Source: Sphingobacterium detergens
GTDB lineage: Bacteria > Bacteroidota > Bacteroidia > Sphingobacteriales > Sphingobacteriaceae
DNA: 64,000 nucleotides
Reading direction: 5' to 3'
Assembly (NCBI RefSeq): GCF_003610355.1
Contig: NZ_RAPY01000008.1
Span: 265,801-329,800 of the forward strand
Of the stretch, positions 35,150 through 44,423 are shown piece after piece; position 1 is the stretch's first letter; the number at the start of each line of letters is the position of its first letter. The position numbers and the translations under genes were made by a program. The notes beneath the pieces are model-generated. The model was given only the letters and a program-made list of their open reading frames with translations. It was not told where the DNA came from and did no database searches.

Positions 35150-36727
35150 ATGAGAAAAATTTTATTATCAGCTATTTTACTTTCCAGCACTATAGCCTGT
35201 AAGAAGGACAACCTCTCTTCTGAGAGCAAGCAACAGCAAGCCGAGCAGAATCTGCTAGATGCGAAATCGGTTTACAAACAAGAGTTTTCTAAAGCTCTTG
35301 CTAAAGCTTTAGCTTCCAACTCGGAATTAAGGGCATTTATAAAAAATGAGGCTCTTAAAAAATTTGACCAAGATTATGATGTTCTTTATCAAATGGTGAA
35401 AGATGAAGTGATCGGTGATAAGAAATTTAAAGATATCATTGCAGAACAATACGAAAAGAAAGAAAATTTAAATGAATTGGATCGCCTATATCCAACGCTT
35501 ACAATTTTTGTCCCTAAGCTGCCAATGAATAGTTTTTCTGCTGAAAAGTGGGACACGCAAACAGAAATTCCTCAAGTGGCCTATACATTGAATACAACAG
35601 CCAATGTTCCTATTGTGAATGAGAAGGGTGAAGAATATATTTTAGAAGCAAAATATACCCCTTCATTTCCAGTAGTCGTTATAAAAGAGAACGAAGTAGT
35701 AAAAGTAAGCTCAGGCGCAGCTAATTCAACTAAGGCTTCCGCTTCTAATGGCAGCGAAGAAAAAGAATCAAATAAACATTTGTTAAAAGGCAGCTTATAT
35801 ACCTTCGAATTTTTAGATGAAGCATTCAATGGTTTAAACGACAAGAATCAAAAATCTTCATCAAAACTTAGAGCATCAACGATAAATGCATCTGCTATTG
35901 ATTCTAAAATCAAACAAGCTTATGATACCTATAAAAACGCCGATGGGTGGCAACGAGATTATATATATTATGACATTACTCCCGGGCAACCAAAAGGGAA
36001 ATTTAATTATGACTACCAAGAACATATAACATCTTTTAGTATGAACGACGCTAATAGTTTGGGATTTATTTCGGATCAAGATGGAGATCCTATTAATAAT
36101 CCAAAATACTATGATCCAAGTGTAAAAGGAAATTTGCCTAGAATCCCGTGGATCGGAGACGCTTTTAGATTTAAAGTAAATATTTTAGTTAACTCAAAAA
36201 ATGGAGCTGGCCCCAGTTTAGATAAATACTTTACTGTGGAAGCTCAAAATTTATATGATGCAAAATACAAAAAGACTGGAGTCAAAGTAGGGCCGATCAT
36301 TGTCGGTAGTGGGGTTTGGGAACTCGAATCCATCTCTCCAAAAAAAGTACCTCTCAATATTCCTATATTTAACTGGGACCTTGCCGAATATGCGTCAACC
36401 ATTAAGATAATCGTAGAGGAGGTCGACGACACAGCAGAAGAAAGCAGATCTGAAACCCGCGTAGTTAAATTCGCTACCAATTTTGGAATTGATGCTTCTT
36501 TAGGAAATGAAAAAGCTAAAATTGGATTAAAATTCGGGGCAAGCTTAGAAGAAGATAAAACATCTACAGTATCTTATAAAGTCACTAAACAAAGTGACCA
36601 ATTAGGCGATGTGATTGTCAATTTTGCAGATAAGATTGCAACGGCTTTTGATGGATCGTCCTATACAACTAGAGAATATAGCTCGGGGATGTATACAATT
36701 GGTATTGAACCAAGAAGAGTTCAGTAA
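35150..36727 (+). CDS. Large secreted lipoprotein of unknown function
   Basis: 525 residues with a lipoprotein signal (LLSSTIAC, Cys about 17) followed by KKDN. Residues 20-115 are helical and charged (KALAKALASNSELRAFIKNEALKKF). A beta-rich region follows with a low-complexity Ser/Ala patch near 200 (AANSTKASASNG) and a C-terminal region with repeated acidic Val-rich strands. Similar helical-then-beta lipoproteins occur in Bacteroidota and are unannotated. No catalytic motif is visible. It stands alone after the long empty region. Confidence 0.7.
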   Translation: MRKILLSAILLSSTIACKKDNLSSESKQQQAEQNLLDAKSVYKQEFSKALAKALASNSELRAFIKNEALKKFDQDYDVLYQMVKDEVIGDKKFKDIIAEQYEKKENLNELDRLYPTLTIFVPKLPMNSFSAEKWDTQTEIPQVAYTLNTTANVPIVNEKGEEYILEAKYTPSFPVVVIKENEVVKVSSGAANSTKASASNGSEEKESNKHLLKGSLYTFEFLDEAFNGLNDKNQKSSSKLRASTINASAIDSKIKQAYDTYKNADGWQRDYIYYDITPGQPKGKFNYDYQEHITSFSMNDANSLGFISDQDGDPINNPKYYDPSVKGNLPRIPWIGDAFRFKVNILVNSKNGAGPSLDKYFTVEAQNLYDAKYKKTGVKVGPIIVGSGVWELESISPKKVPLNIPIFNWDLAEYASTIKIIVEEVDDTAEESRSETRVVKFATNFGIDASLGNEKAKIGLKFGASLEEDKTSTVSYKVTKQSDQLGDVIVNFADKIATAFDGSSYTTREYSSGMYTIGIEPRRVQ

Positions 36728-36780
36728 CCAAACTATCTAAAAGAATTTACCCCCACATTTTAGGGATTAAAAAGTTAAGG

Positions 36781-36816
36781 GCAAACGGGAGATCAAAAAA
36801 GGAGTCTCCTGTTTGT
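36781..36816 (+). terminator. Hairpin after the 525-aa lipoprotein gene
   Basis: 12-bp stem gcaaacgggaga/tctcctgtttgt including two G-U pairs, 12-nt A/G-rich loop. The T tract is weak, but the position between converging genes fits a terminator. Confidence 0.55.
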
Positions 36817-36923
36817 CATTATCAACCAATCTGAACCAGCACTATTTGCTTGCTTTAATTAATATAGGAAAATATCCAAAATAGTGTAACAATCAAACAA
36901 CCGGGTTAGAGATATTAGTAAAA

Positions 36924-38057
36924 CTACTCCTTCGCCTCATTTTCAATAAACTTCTTCTCGATAGGATTTAAAGAATCGAATAGATCTTTGTAGACCTCAT
37001 CTTTACTGTTCTCCTCCCCTAATAAAAATCCCCAAGGCTTAAGTTCTTTGATACGGTCCATGACGATCTTAACAATTGCCAAAATAGGAATAGCTAAAAA
37101 CATACCCGAAATACCCCAAACCATCTCACCGATAATAATAGATAGCATGGCAAATAGCGAATTGACCTTGACCTTTGATCCTACAATTTTGGGGACGATA
37201 AAGTTGCTATCAATCATATGCACAATAATCAAAGCTAAGATGACCAGTACAACATGTGTAAATGATGATGTAGCGAAGGTAAGAATAGCGATAATAAGCA
37301 TTGACGAGAAAATACCCACATAAGGTAGTACGTTGAACACCCCCGTAATTAAAGCCAGCAAGAGGCTATACTTGACACCGATCAGGGATAATGTAACAAA
37401 GACCAAAAGGGAAACCAAACTCATCTGGATTAACAGGCCAATTAGGTATTTTTTGACAACATATTGAATCTGATTAACCACGTCCAACACAATCGGACGA
37501 TCGTCGACACGGTTGGCAAACAGCAGGAATTTAACAATATGCCCTCTGTAGATCAACAAAAAGAATGTATACAGGAATGTGAAGACAAACAGGATAAAAA
37601 TAGAAGACAAGGACATGATAAATGTACCGAGAAACAGTGTTCCTGAATCAACAGATTTCGAAGCTGTTTTATTAATAAAGTCGATCTGATCTTTGTGCTG
37701 TATACCAAACTGCTGGCTAACCCAAGTCTGCAGCTTATCCACGCCATCCATAATCTGATGTTTAAAAGCAGGAAAGTCCTCTTTGAGCAGCGTCAGCTGC
37801 GAGGCCAGCAAAAAGAGGCCATAACCCAGAACACCAAAAAACAGAATCACGCTCAGTATTCCGGCCAATGTTCGGGGAAAACGCAACTTCTTCTCCATAA
37901 AATTGCTCAACGGAATCAACAGCAAAGCAAATAGAAGCCCTAAGATCATAGGGATAAGTATCGTGTCACCGATCTTCGCCAAATAGCCTAAAAGAAGGAT
38001 ACTAATTAATACGCAGGCTAATTTAACATAGAATGGTAAAGAGAGAAATCTTTTCAT
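36924..38057 (-). CDS. AI-2E family transporter (PerM-like)
   Basis: 377 residues from ATG 38055-38057; the frame extends 13 codons upstream, but MKRFLSLPFYVKL begins the family-like N-terminus. About eight hydrophobic segments, with the hallmark DSNFIVPKIVGSKVKVNSL and the following Gly/Pro-rich helices seen in AI-2E/UPF0118 permeases. Some members export autoinducer-2, others are Na+/H+ antiporters; the substrate here is unknown. It ends just before a hairpin near 36781-36816 and lies directly downstream of the second OMP gene on the same strand. Confidence 0.88.
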   Translation of the reverse strand: MKRFLSLPFYVKLACVLISILLLGYLAKIGDTILIPMILGLLFALLLIPLSNFMEKKLRFPRTLAGILSVILFFGVLGYGLFLLASQLTLLKEDFPAFKHQIMDGVDKLQTWVSQQFGIQHKDQIDFINKTASKSVDSGTLFLGTFIMSLSSIFILFVFTFLYTFFLLIYRGHIVKFLLFANRVDDRPIVLDVVNQIQYVVKKYLIGLLIQMSLVSLLVFVTLSLIGVKYSLLLALITGVFNVLPYVGIFSSMLIIAILTFATSSFTHVVLVILALIIVHMIDSNFIVPKIVGSKVKVNSLFAMLSIIIGEMVWGISGMFLAIPILAIVKIVMDRIKELKPWGFLLGEENSKDEVYKDLFDSLNPIEKKFIENEAKE

Positions 38058-38115
38058 GTAGTATACTTTTGAATAAAAATAACAAATTTGGCGCACATAA
38101 TTTTAACCCAATAAA

Positions 38116-38142
38116 AAAGTCCCTACAAATTGCAGGGACTTT
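38116..38142 (-). terminator. Terminator after the 210-aa OMP gene
   Basis: 9-bp stem aaagtccct/agggacttt with a 9-nt loop. On the minus strand it is followed by a run of T residues, so it separates the OMP gene from the AI-2E gene downstream. Confidence 0.8.
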
Positions 38143-38174
38143 CTCCTCATAATAAGTTTAAGTACTTATATTTC

Positions 38175-38807
38175 TTATAGTCCAAAACCGATGCCTATAG
38201 ACCAAACTCGGTTTTTGGTTGTAAAATTAGAATTCGGAGCAAGATTTGTCAATCCTAAACCATAACCAGCATTAATCTGAAAACCATTGGTTAATTGATA
38301 ACCTGCCAAGAAGTTTACACCAAAATCAGTACGTTTTAATTCATCTCCATCTCCGCTACCAAATTTTACATCTTCCTCAGTCTTAAGACCAGAATCACCT
38401 AAATTACCTTCAAACTTGTTTTTTCCACTAAGAGCGAACCCTACATAAGGACCTGCACCAATAAAGAAATTACCGGACCCACCAGTAGGCAACTTAGCAA
38501 CTAAATTCACGGGAATATCCAAAGACATAATACTTTGTTTTACAGCAATACTATTGTTATTGTTAGTTTCAGACCATTTACCTCCTTTATTTTGCAAAGA
38601 CAATCCCGGTTGAATAGAGAAATATGGTGACACAGGTGCGTCTAAATAACCTGTTACAAAAAAACCTGTATTCGATTCAGAACTTCCATTTTCCATTGAA
38701 TATTTAGGAATATTTACACCCGCACGTAGGCCGTATCCCAATCCACCTTGTGCAAAAGCTCCTAATGAACCAAATAAAATTGCCGCAGATAATAATAGTT
38801 TTTTCAT
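38175..38807 (-). CDS. Outer-membrane beta-barrel protein (porin-family, OMP_b-brl), paralog B
   Basis: 210 residues with a signal peptide (LLLSAAILFGSLGAFAQ) and the same strand plan as the 193-aa paralog: LGYGLRAGVNIPKYS, FSIQPGLSLQNKGGK, GSGNFFIGAGPYVGFALSGK, FLAGYQLTNGFQINAGYGLGL and a terminal SIGIGFGL strand. Extra acidic residues (GSGDGDELKR) occupy a presumed surface loop. The pair lies about 4 kb apart with two unrelated genes between, so it is an old duplication rather than a tandem one. Function unknown. Confidence 0.82.
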   Translation of the reverse strand: MKKLLLSAAILFGSLGAFAQGGLGYGLRAGVNIPKYSMENGSSESNTGFFVTGYLDAPVSPYFSIQPGLSLQNKGGKWSETNNNNSIAVKQSIMSLDIPVNLVAKLPTGGSGNFFIGAGPYVGFALSGKNKFEGNLGDSGLKTEEDVKFGSGDGDELKRTDFGVNFLAGYQLTNGFQINAGYGLGLTNLAPNSNFTTKNRVWSIGIGFGL

Positions 38808-39156
38808 GTTTCCTAATTTAATTTACTTTGTTCTTTTTTATCATTTCCTCCCATATATTTCTTGTATGAGATTTCTGACAGTCTTATTTGCAATATCTAT
38901 TCCAAAATCCATAAACTATTCATATCCACTTCAAAACAAAAGAAAAAACTCACGCCAGATTTTTTTTGAATGTCCTCTAAAAGATACAGTAGGTCGAATA
39001 AACTTCAACTTTTTCAACTTCTCCACTTACGATAGACAAGGTGATCCTAAATCTAAAGTGATACCTGTATTAAAAACTACCAGCTTGGTTTTCAGAATAA
39101 TGTCCAAAAACAGAAAAGTTTTATCACAAAGATTTCTTAATTCCAATTATAAGTTT

Positions 39157-39164
39157 TATTTTTG
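39157..39164 (+). promoter_or_regulatory. -7 element of the tRNA-Cys transcription unit
   Basis: TATTTTTG followed by C fits TAnnTTTG, 25 nt upstream of the tRNA 5' end. Confidence 0.6.
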
Positions 39165-39188
39165 CAGACCTTCAAAGGAAAAAAATAG

Positions 39189-39259
39189 GGTCGGATGGCC
39201 GAGTGGCTAGGCTGAGGTCTGCAAAACCTCCTACAGCGGTTCGAATCCGCTTCCGACCT
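39189..39259 (+). tRNA. tRNA-Cys (anticodon GCA)
   Basis: 71 nt without encoded CCA. The acceptor stem GGTCGGA pairs with TCCGACC (39252-39258). The anticodon stem gaggt/acctc encloses loop ctgcaaa, giving GCA. The T arm with GGTTCGAATCC-type sequence is intact. A 56-codon ORF follows 32 nt later, probably on the same transcript. Confidence 0.96.
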
Positions 39260-39291
39260 CGTTTTATTTAAACAATAAAAATATTATCAAA

Positions 39292-39462
39292 ATGGGAGTT
39301 ACACGTTTAAAAAGAAAAGATAGAAGAAATAAAACTGTTTCACGTGTTGAAGTTCAGTTCTTGAAATTAGGAACTAACGTTGAGTTAGGTTCTAGATCAA
39401 AAATGAAAGCTGACAACCAAATCGTTAAAAACGATGCTATCTTAAATCAATTAGCTAAGTAA
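39292..39462 (+). CDS. Small conserved basic protein of Bacteroidota (56 aa)
   Basis: A short gene (ATG 39292, TAA 39460-39462) encoding a lysine/arginine-rich protein that begins MGVTRLKRKDRRNKT. This resembles a family of small basic Bacteroidota proteins starting M-x-VTRLKRK, seen in some genomes near tRNA or ribosomal genes and of unknown role. The basic, low-complexity character and strong codon bias suggest RNA or ribosome association (inference). It lies between tRNA-Cys and a strong terminator. Confidence 0.8.
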   Translation: MGVTRLKRKDRRNKTVSRVEVQFLKLGTNVELGSRSKMKADNQIVKNDAILNQLAK

Positions 39463-39479
39463 GCAAAAAGAAATTAGCA

Positions 39480-39504
39480 GCCTTTAAAGTTATACTTTAA
39501 AGGC
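39480..39504. terminator. Bidirectional terminator at 39.5 kb
   Basis: Perfect 11-bp stem gcctttaaagt/actttaaaggc with a 3-nt loop and T5 tail. It overlaps the last codons of cutC on the opposite strand and ends the tRNA-Cys unit. Confidence 0.85.
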
Positions 39505-40243
39505 TTTTTAATAAGTCTACCATTTGGTGGACTTTTTCTTTTGAGCTCATCCACTGTGCCTCATCCATTCCCTTGACCTGATCCTGCGAAAACTGCATCT
39601 TTGAAGGTTGGCTTTCTTTTGCCGAACTGTGTATAGCGATAGCTCCGGTTTCAGCTAATATCGTCCGAATATTGGAAGCATCCACCCCAGCGCCTGGCAT
39701 AATGACAATACGCCCATTTGCCTGCTCGATCAATTGTTGCAGTAAAGGTGCCCCCGATAAAGCTGAATTTCTCAAACCCGAAGTCAGTATACGATCGATA
39801 CCCAGAGCTATAACATCTTCCAATGCAGCAAAAGGATCTTCCACACGATCAAAAGCACGGTGAAATGTCACATGCATCGGACGCGCGGCATCAACCAAAC
39901 GCTTCGTATTGATCTTATCCACGGTACCATCTGCATTCAATACGCCTATGACAACGCCATCCATGCCCAGTTCCTTACACAGTTCAATATCGGCGATCAT
40001 TTCCAAGACTTCTTCTTCTGTATATAGAAAGTCTCCTCCACGTGGCCGAATCAGTACGTGTATACCGATATGCACAAGCTCACGCACCAACTTCAATTGA
40101 CCATATGAAGGTGTAGTTCCTCCATTCTCCAAGTTTTGACAAAATTCAATGCGTGTTGCTCCTCCTTTTTCAGCTTCAATCGCCGAAGCGACTGAATTGG
40201 AACATATTTCTAATTGATAATTTCCGATTGCTTTCTCCTTCAT
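39497..40243 (-). CDS. cutC: CutC family protein
   Basis: 248 residues from ATG 40243 (a TTG three codons upstream is less likely). TIM-barrel CutC family: LEICSNSVASAIEAEKGGATRIEFCQNLENGGTTPS, then VLIRPRGGDFLYTEEE, VTFHRAFDRVEDP, RILTSGLRNSA and MPGAGVDASNI are conserved. Named for copper homeostasis in E. coli; the direct biochemical role remains unclear. The stop codon overlaps the bidirectional terminator. Confidence 0.92.
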   Translation of the reverse strand: MKEKAIGNYQLEICSNSVASAIEAEKGGATRIEFCQNLENGGTTPSYGQLKLVRELVHIGIHVLIRPRGGDFLYTEEEVLEMIADIELCKELGMDGVVIGVLNADGTVDKINTKRLVDAARPMHVTFHRAFDRVEDPFAALEDVIALGIDRILTSGLRNSALSGAPLLQQLIEQANGRIVIMPGAGVDASNIRTILAETGAIAIHSSAKESQPSKMQFSQDQVKGMDEAQWMSSKEKVHQMVDLLKSL

Positions 40244-40543
40244 TAAATTCAATTTTTAACCTGTTTTTATCCTTTGCGAATAACGCAAAAAAAAAGCAAA
40301 TTACCTATTTTCTGATATACAGGGAATAGACTTATTCCAATAAAACTTTCATGCTTTCACGAGTACCAACAGCTATGAAAATCGACCGAAGGTTCATTCT
40401 GGCCTATAAACCGAGCGTAGCAAGCTCATTGATACCTTGATGAAAAAATAGAATCAATAAAAAATAGAAAATTCGGAAAAAAAAGTGAAATTTCGACCTT
40501 AGAGAAGCTGATAAAATGGGAACCGATTAACAGCTATATCACA
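40244..40543. other. Intergenic spacer without a supported gene
   Basis: About 300 nt, AT-rich, with no convincing promoter, terminator or open frame. Confidence 0.4.
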
Positions 40544-41173
40544 TTATCTAATCCGTAATAACACCGCAGCAGTCCAGTCACTCTCACCATGCTTATTGTA
40601 CGCTCGTACACGAAAGTAAACCTGCTGGCCTATCTCAAATCCGCTTTTATAGGCTCGAAAAGAACGGCTGGTCTTCTCTTCAGGCCACCATAATGGTTCT
40701 CCGTCGGCTGTCAGTCCGGTCGCAAAACAGTAACCATAGAGCATATCTCTTCCTACTGGGGTAAAACCAAAGGCCACTTCCCCACTTACTCGCCCGTCCC
40801 TTAAATAAGCGGATGTCGGCATATCCGGCGTCTTACCCACCTTCTTTTCAGATAAAACAGGGAATCCCGACTGATAGAGTTTAACCAGATCTCCATCACA
40901 CTGTATATTGACATAGTGAACAAGCTGCTGCATCAATTTTGCCAGACGCTCTTTACTTTCCCGTCGGGCTGCACGATAGTATTTTCCACCATTAGTGGCG
41001 GCAAGTATGGTATCATGATAATCCGAATGGGCCTCGCTAATCTTGGCTAAGGATGGAACAGGGGCCGGAAACAGCGCATTGTTTTTCATACAGGTCATAA
41101 TCCGCTCAACAGCCAGTAACATTTCGGCATCGCGCATCCGAATAAATCCTCCTTTCGCTCGTACGTACTTCAT
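40544..41173 (-). CDS. Hypothetical protein with fibronectin-III-like C-terminus
   Basis: 209 residues from ATG 41173. The N-terminal ~110 residues are helical and charged (RDAEMLLAVERIMTCMKNN; RESKERLAKLMQQLVHYVNIQC). The C-terminal ~90 residues end in a Fn3-like strand pair: a GYCFATGLTADGEPLWW segment, then YFRVRAYNKHGESDW and TAAVLLRIR. No signal peptide is visible. Resembles short Bacteroidota proteins of unknown function; no reaction is proposed. Isolated, with a long gene-poor region upstream. Confidence 0.65.
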   Translation of the reverse strand: MKYVRAKGGFIRMRDAEMLLAVERIMTCMKNNALFPAPVPSLAKISEAHSDYHDTILAATNGGKYYRAARRESKERLAKLMQQLVHYVNIQCDGDLVKLYQSGFPVLSEKKVGKTPDMPTSAYLRDGRVSGEVAFGFTPVGRDMLYGYCFATGLTADGEPLWWPEEKTSRSFRAYKSGFEIGQQVYFRVRAYNKHGESDWTAAVLLRIR

Positions 41174-42352
41174 AATAATCGGTTTATAACAACCTTTGCC
41201 TGAAAGCAACCGGTCTTAAACAAAAATAAGATTATCGCTGACAATCAATAAGCAATTTGATGAAAAATGTGATTATTTTTAACAATTTAGCAACAACTTC
41301 TTTTAGGAGATCAGCTTCTTTTTCAAAGAATCAATACACTTTTAGAAAAAGTTACACCCCTTTGCAGCATCACCCTATTACTATTCAGCTCACACTATCC
41401 TCTTCTAAGCAATAAGTAAACAGACTCCGCAATGGACCGATCCATCCACGGACAACTGCAAACAGTTTTTAGATAGAGCAAAATACTTCTTGTTTCACCC
41501 CGGCCACTATTTACAGCAAAGCACCCCCTTCTGAGTTATTATGGGATGCTTCTTGTTACGAACCAGATACTTGTACAAGATCGGCAACTAGTAATTGAAA
41601 GAAGGCAATCAAAGCGCGAAAAAGAGTAGTTTCTTCCTAGCATTAGGCGATCACTTCTTGAAAATCAACAACTATTTTCGTTTTGATGTTACGTAACATC
41701 TTTATAGTGAGCAGACACATTTTTCAGAAATGTAGATGCTCCTGGCAAATTACTGGATAGACTTTACGAAAAACCGACCAGAAGTAACATAACACGGTCT
41801 ACTTTGAGCGTAATAACGCTTACAGGTCAGCAATTATTGATTACAGTTAGGGAAAAAGTGGATGCAAATACGAGCAAAGTAATCTGGCTCAGCGTAAAAC
41901 AGGCTCATTCTGCAATAGATAAAGCTATCTTCCGCAAACAAACACACACAGTTTATACGAAACCATCTTTAATCATCCGACAAGTTTTCACACGCTCTCA
42001 AGAAGAAGTCACTGCTCCCAAAGAAGCGATTAGGGTGAACAAAAAAGTAATCAGTTCTTTTCTGAAAGGATCAGGTTCTGCTAAAAAAGTAGTAGGAATT
42101 GTAGGCGAACAGATCAGGGAAAGAGATCGATGACCCGATTTCAGTCCCAGTACCCCCCCTTTTCTTAAGAAAGTGTTCCTCTTTTTTAAGAAAGTAGTTA
42201 AAGTTCACCTCATGTTACGTAGCATTGCACGCATCATTAGATATTATTATTCATCACTAGGAAAACAATTCTCCAAACTATTTGTATATACCTTACATGC
42301 TTTTATTTAAAACATTAAGAACCAGCACCATATAAACTTTAAGTAAAATATC
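41174..42352. repeat. Gene-poor region with degenerate short repeats and a perfect palindrome
   Basis: About 1.2 kb without a credible gene. Words related to aagaag-tgatc-cc recur in both orientations (near 41292-41316, 41647-41660, 42000-42032 and 42049-42062), and aaaaaagta/aagaaagta words repeat. A perfect 16-bp palindrome gatgttacgtaacatc is at 41685-41700, with an imperfect relative at 42212-42225. A 109-codon frame at 41804-42133 lacks protein-like character. Origin unknown. Confidence 0.4.
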
Positions 42353-42772
42353 ATGGCTATTATATCAAGAAATATGGAGACACAGGAACGGATCATCAGT
42401 ACTTTTGAGGAACTCCAGTCCGCTATACATGGTCTAAAAAGCCAGATTGTTGAATTCGAAATGTTGTTTAACCAAGCATGTAATCGGCATATCGCATCTG
42501 ATTTCAAAAAAGAATGGTTATTGGATCGTATTTCCTCCCGTCATGCAATGATTCTGACCCGACACGACAGCCTACAACTTATCCAGGAAACTGTCTCAGC
42601 CTACCGCGATTATGATGGGCTCTTTCTGGATCACCAACAGTTACTTCACAGCATCGAACTATTGATGCTTAATCACGCCGAAGAGGAAGAATATGAAATT
42701 GCGGCCATTATAAAAAAATGGCATGAAAAATTTGCACATGCAGTCTATTTCACCCCTGACTTCAGCTATTAA
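42353..42772 (+). CDS. Hypothetical helical protein
   Basis: 139 residues, predicted almost wholly alpha-helical with many His and Glu (HAMILTRHDSLQ; HHQQLLHSIELLMLNHAEEEE is split across two helices). No signal peptide or known motif. The ATG at 42353 is the only good start. It precedes the Smr gene by 47 nt on the same strand and may share its transcript, which is the only hint to a role. Confidence 0.6.
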   Translation: MAIISRNMETQERIISTFEELQSAIHGLKSQIVEFEMLFNQACNRHIASDFKKEWLLDRISSRHAMILTRHDSLQLIQETVSAYRDYDGLFLDHQQLLHSIELLMLNHAEEEEYEIAAIIKKWHEKFAHAVYFTPDFSY

Positions 42773-42819
42773 GTCATTGTTTTGTTTTACATTTGCGGCA
42801 CTGTAAAATATATTGAATC

Positions 42820-43113
42820 ATGCGCAAACCACCCGCTATAGTTGATCTACATGCCGATGCTTTCCTTGAAGATTGGGAAGACTATTCAGCTGACGAACTT
42901 ATGTTAGAATCCATTGATTTCCTAAGATCCAACTTAGATGCAGCCATTTATTGGGAAATGAACGAAATCAAGTTTATTCACGGAAAGGGAAAAGGCACCT
43001 TAAAGAAAATGATATTTAAGGAATTGCAGGAATATAAAGAAAGTGGTTCAATAGACCGGTACTATACTTCTTACCAGAATGAGGATATTGTGGTTGTCGT
43101 CATTGGAGTTTAA
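42820..43113 (+). CDS. Stand-alone Smr domain protein
   Basis: 97 residues spanning one Smr (MutS2 C-terminal) domain. The family's DLH motif (IVDLHADAF) is near the start, and the loop HGKGKGTLKKMI is close to the signature HGxGxGxLR. Smr domains can nick or cleave nucleic acid or act in recombination suppression and ribosome rescue. A free-standing short copy may act on RNA or branched DNA. The second arginine-equivalent of the motif is Lys here. A weak terminator-like hairpin follows. Confidence 0.82.
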   Translation: MRKPPAIVDLHADAFLEDWEDYSADELMLESIDFLRSNLDAAIYWEMNEIKFIHGKGKGTLKKMIFKELQEYKESGSIDRYYTSYQNEDIVVVVIGV

Positions 43114-43114
43114 A

Positions 43115-43141
43115 AAGAGACCACCTCAAGGGTAGTCTCTT
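43115..43141. terminator. Hairpin between the Smr and DUF1080 genes
   Basis: Stem aagagaccacc/ggtagtctctt with one mismatch and a 5-nt loop, between converging genes, flanked by A-rich sequence on the left. Confidence 0.6.
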
Positions 43142-43156
43142 CAATAAATCTTATGA

Positions 43157-44137
43157 TTACTTCATTGCAGGTGTAACCACGACCTTACGGAACTCAACAG
43201 GTCCGTGGTCTCCTTGGAAATACAAAGGTCCTGGTTCGGCTTCCTTACTATCCAACGCACCACCGGTAATCCCCGGAATCTCTTGATTGCTGATCACTGT
43301 TTTGCCATTCGCTACAACAGTCACCAGACGTCCGACTAGCGTGATATCAAATGTCTGCCATTCACCCGCACCTTTATTCATCATCTCATTTGCTGCGAGG
43401 AAACCGTATACGCCAGCAAAAAGCACGGCATTCGGATGCGCATCTTTCGGGCTATCCTCAATCTGTACCTCATAGCGTCCTCTCAGATAGACCCCGCTAT
43501 TGCTTCCCGCAGGGATTTTAAACTCAACATGCAATTTAAAATCTTCAAATTTTTGTTCCGAAACAAGATTAGAACCCGATTGCGGACTCGTCAGGATCCC
43601 ATTTTTCACAACCCATTGGTTTGTTTTACCTGTAGCTTTCCAACCCGAAAGATCCTTTCCATTAAAAAGCTGAATTGGTTTCCCCCATTTAACGGCAGCC
43701 GTTCTTTTTAACTCAGGTGCACGTACACCTTTAAAGCGATGCGTTTTTCCATCAGGCTCTGTTATCGTGCCCTGCAATGTTCCATTTTGGATCTCACCTT
43801 CCACACTTAAGTTCATCTTTCCGCCTTCCCATTGTGGTGGTATCGCAAATTTAAATTTTCCATTTTCATAAAAAACCTGTGAAACAGGTCTTGCACTCCC
43901 CGAAGTACTCACATAGTGGCCTACTAGAGTCTTATAACCTGATAATTTCACTTCAAGCCAGGAAGGTGCAGGGGTACCATTGACGTCAACTTCAATATCC
44001 CATCGCCCGATCAGCTCTTTTCCTTCAATTTCTTGGTCTTGAACAATTGACTCCTTTATAGAATCTTTAGCGAAAGTTGCTTGCGGTAGCGCAGCAGATG
44101 CCAAAAGCACTAAAAGAAATGCCGCTTTTCTTTTCAT
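43157..44137 (-). CDS. DUF1080 (3-keto-disaccharide hydrolase-like) secreted protein
   Basis: 326 residues with a signal peptide (LLVLLASAALPQATFA). The first ~140 residues form a beta domain of unknown kind (ELIGRWDIEVDVNG). The DUF1080/3KDH lectin-like domain then runs to the end: LFNGKDLSGW, VVKNGIL, FKLHVEFKIPAGSNSGVYLRGRYEVQI and the closing GPLYFQGDHGPVEFRKVVV are diagnostic. Members hydrolyse 3-keto-glycosides or bind glycans. It lies near but outside the PUL and is monocistronic. Confidence 0.88.
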   Translation of the reverse strand: MKRKAAFLLVLLASAALPQATFAKDSIKESIVQDQEIEGKELIGRWDIEVDVNGTPAPSWLEVKLSGYKTLVGHYVSTSGSARPVSQVFYENGKFKFAIPPQWEGGKMNLSVEGEIQNGTLQGTITEPDGKTHRFKGVRAPELKRTAAVKWGKPIQLFNGKDLSGWKATGKTNQWVVKNGILTSPQSGSNLVSEQKFEDFKLHVEFKIPAGSNSGVYLRGRYEVQIEDSPKDAHPNAVLFAGVYGFLAANEMMNKGAGEWQTFDITLVGRLVTVVANGKTVISNQEIPGITGGALDSKEAEPGPLYFQGDHGPVEFRKVVVTPAMK

Positions 44138-44423
44138 ATTGTTTATGTTTATATTCTAATTGACAATAAATTTCCAGCAATTTAACTGTTTCGGCTCTGG
44201 TATCCAAGGGATATCGTGTTAAAAAACGCTAAGAGTTCGCGTCCATTTGACCATATTAACGACAGAATACATACAATTTGGATTATTACGAGCGCATTGT
44301 GATAATAGCCAATTGATCACAAAGAATTTCATTCAACAAAAAAGGACCACCTTATAAGATGGAACGTTGGGCACAAAAAGAAAATGTAATTTCGAACAAA
44401 TTATTACGCGACAATCAGCATTA

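Noticed and set aside
38806..39210. 134-codon open frame
   Set aside because: It begins inside the start of the OMP gene on the other strand and runs into tRNA-Cys, so it is chance openness.
41804..42133. 109-codon open frame in the repeat-rich block
   Set aside because: TTG start, repetitive Lys/Val content and no protein-like pattern; treated as non-coding.
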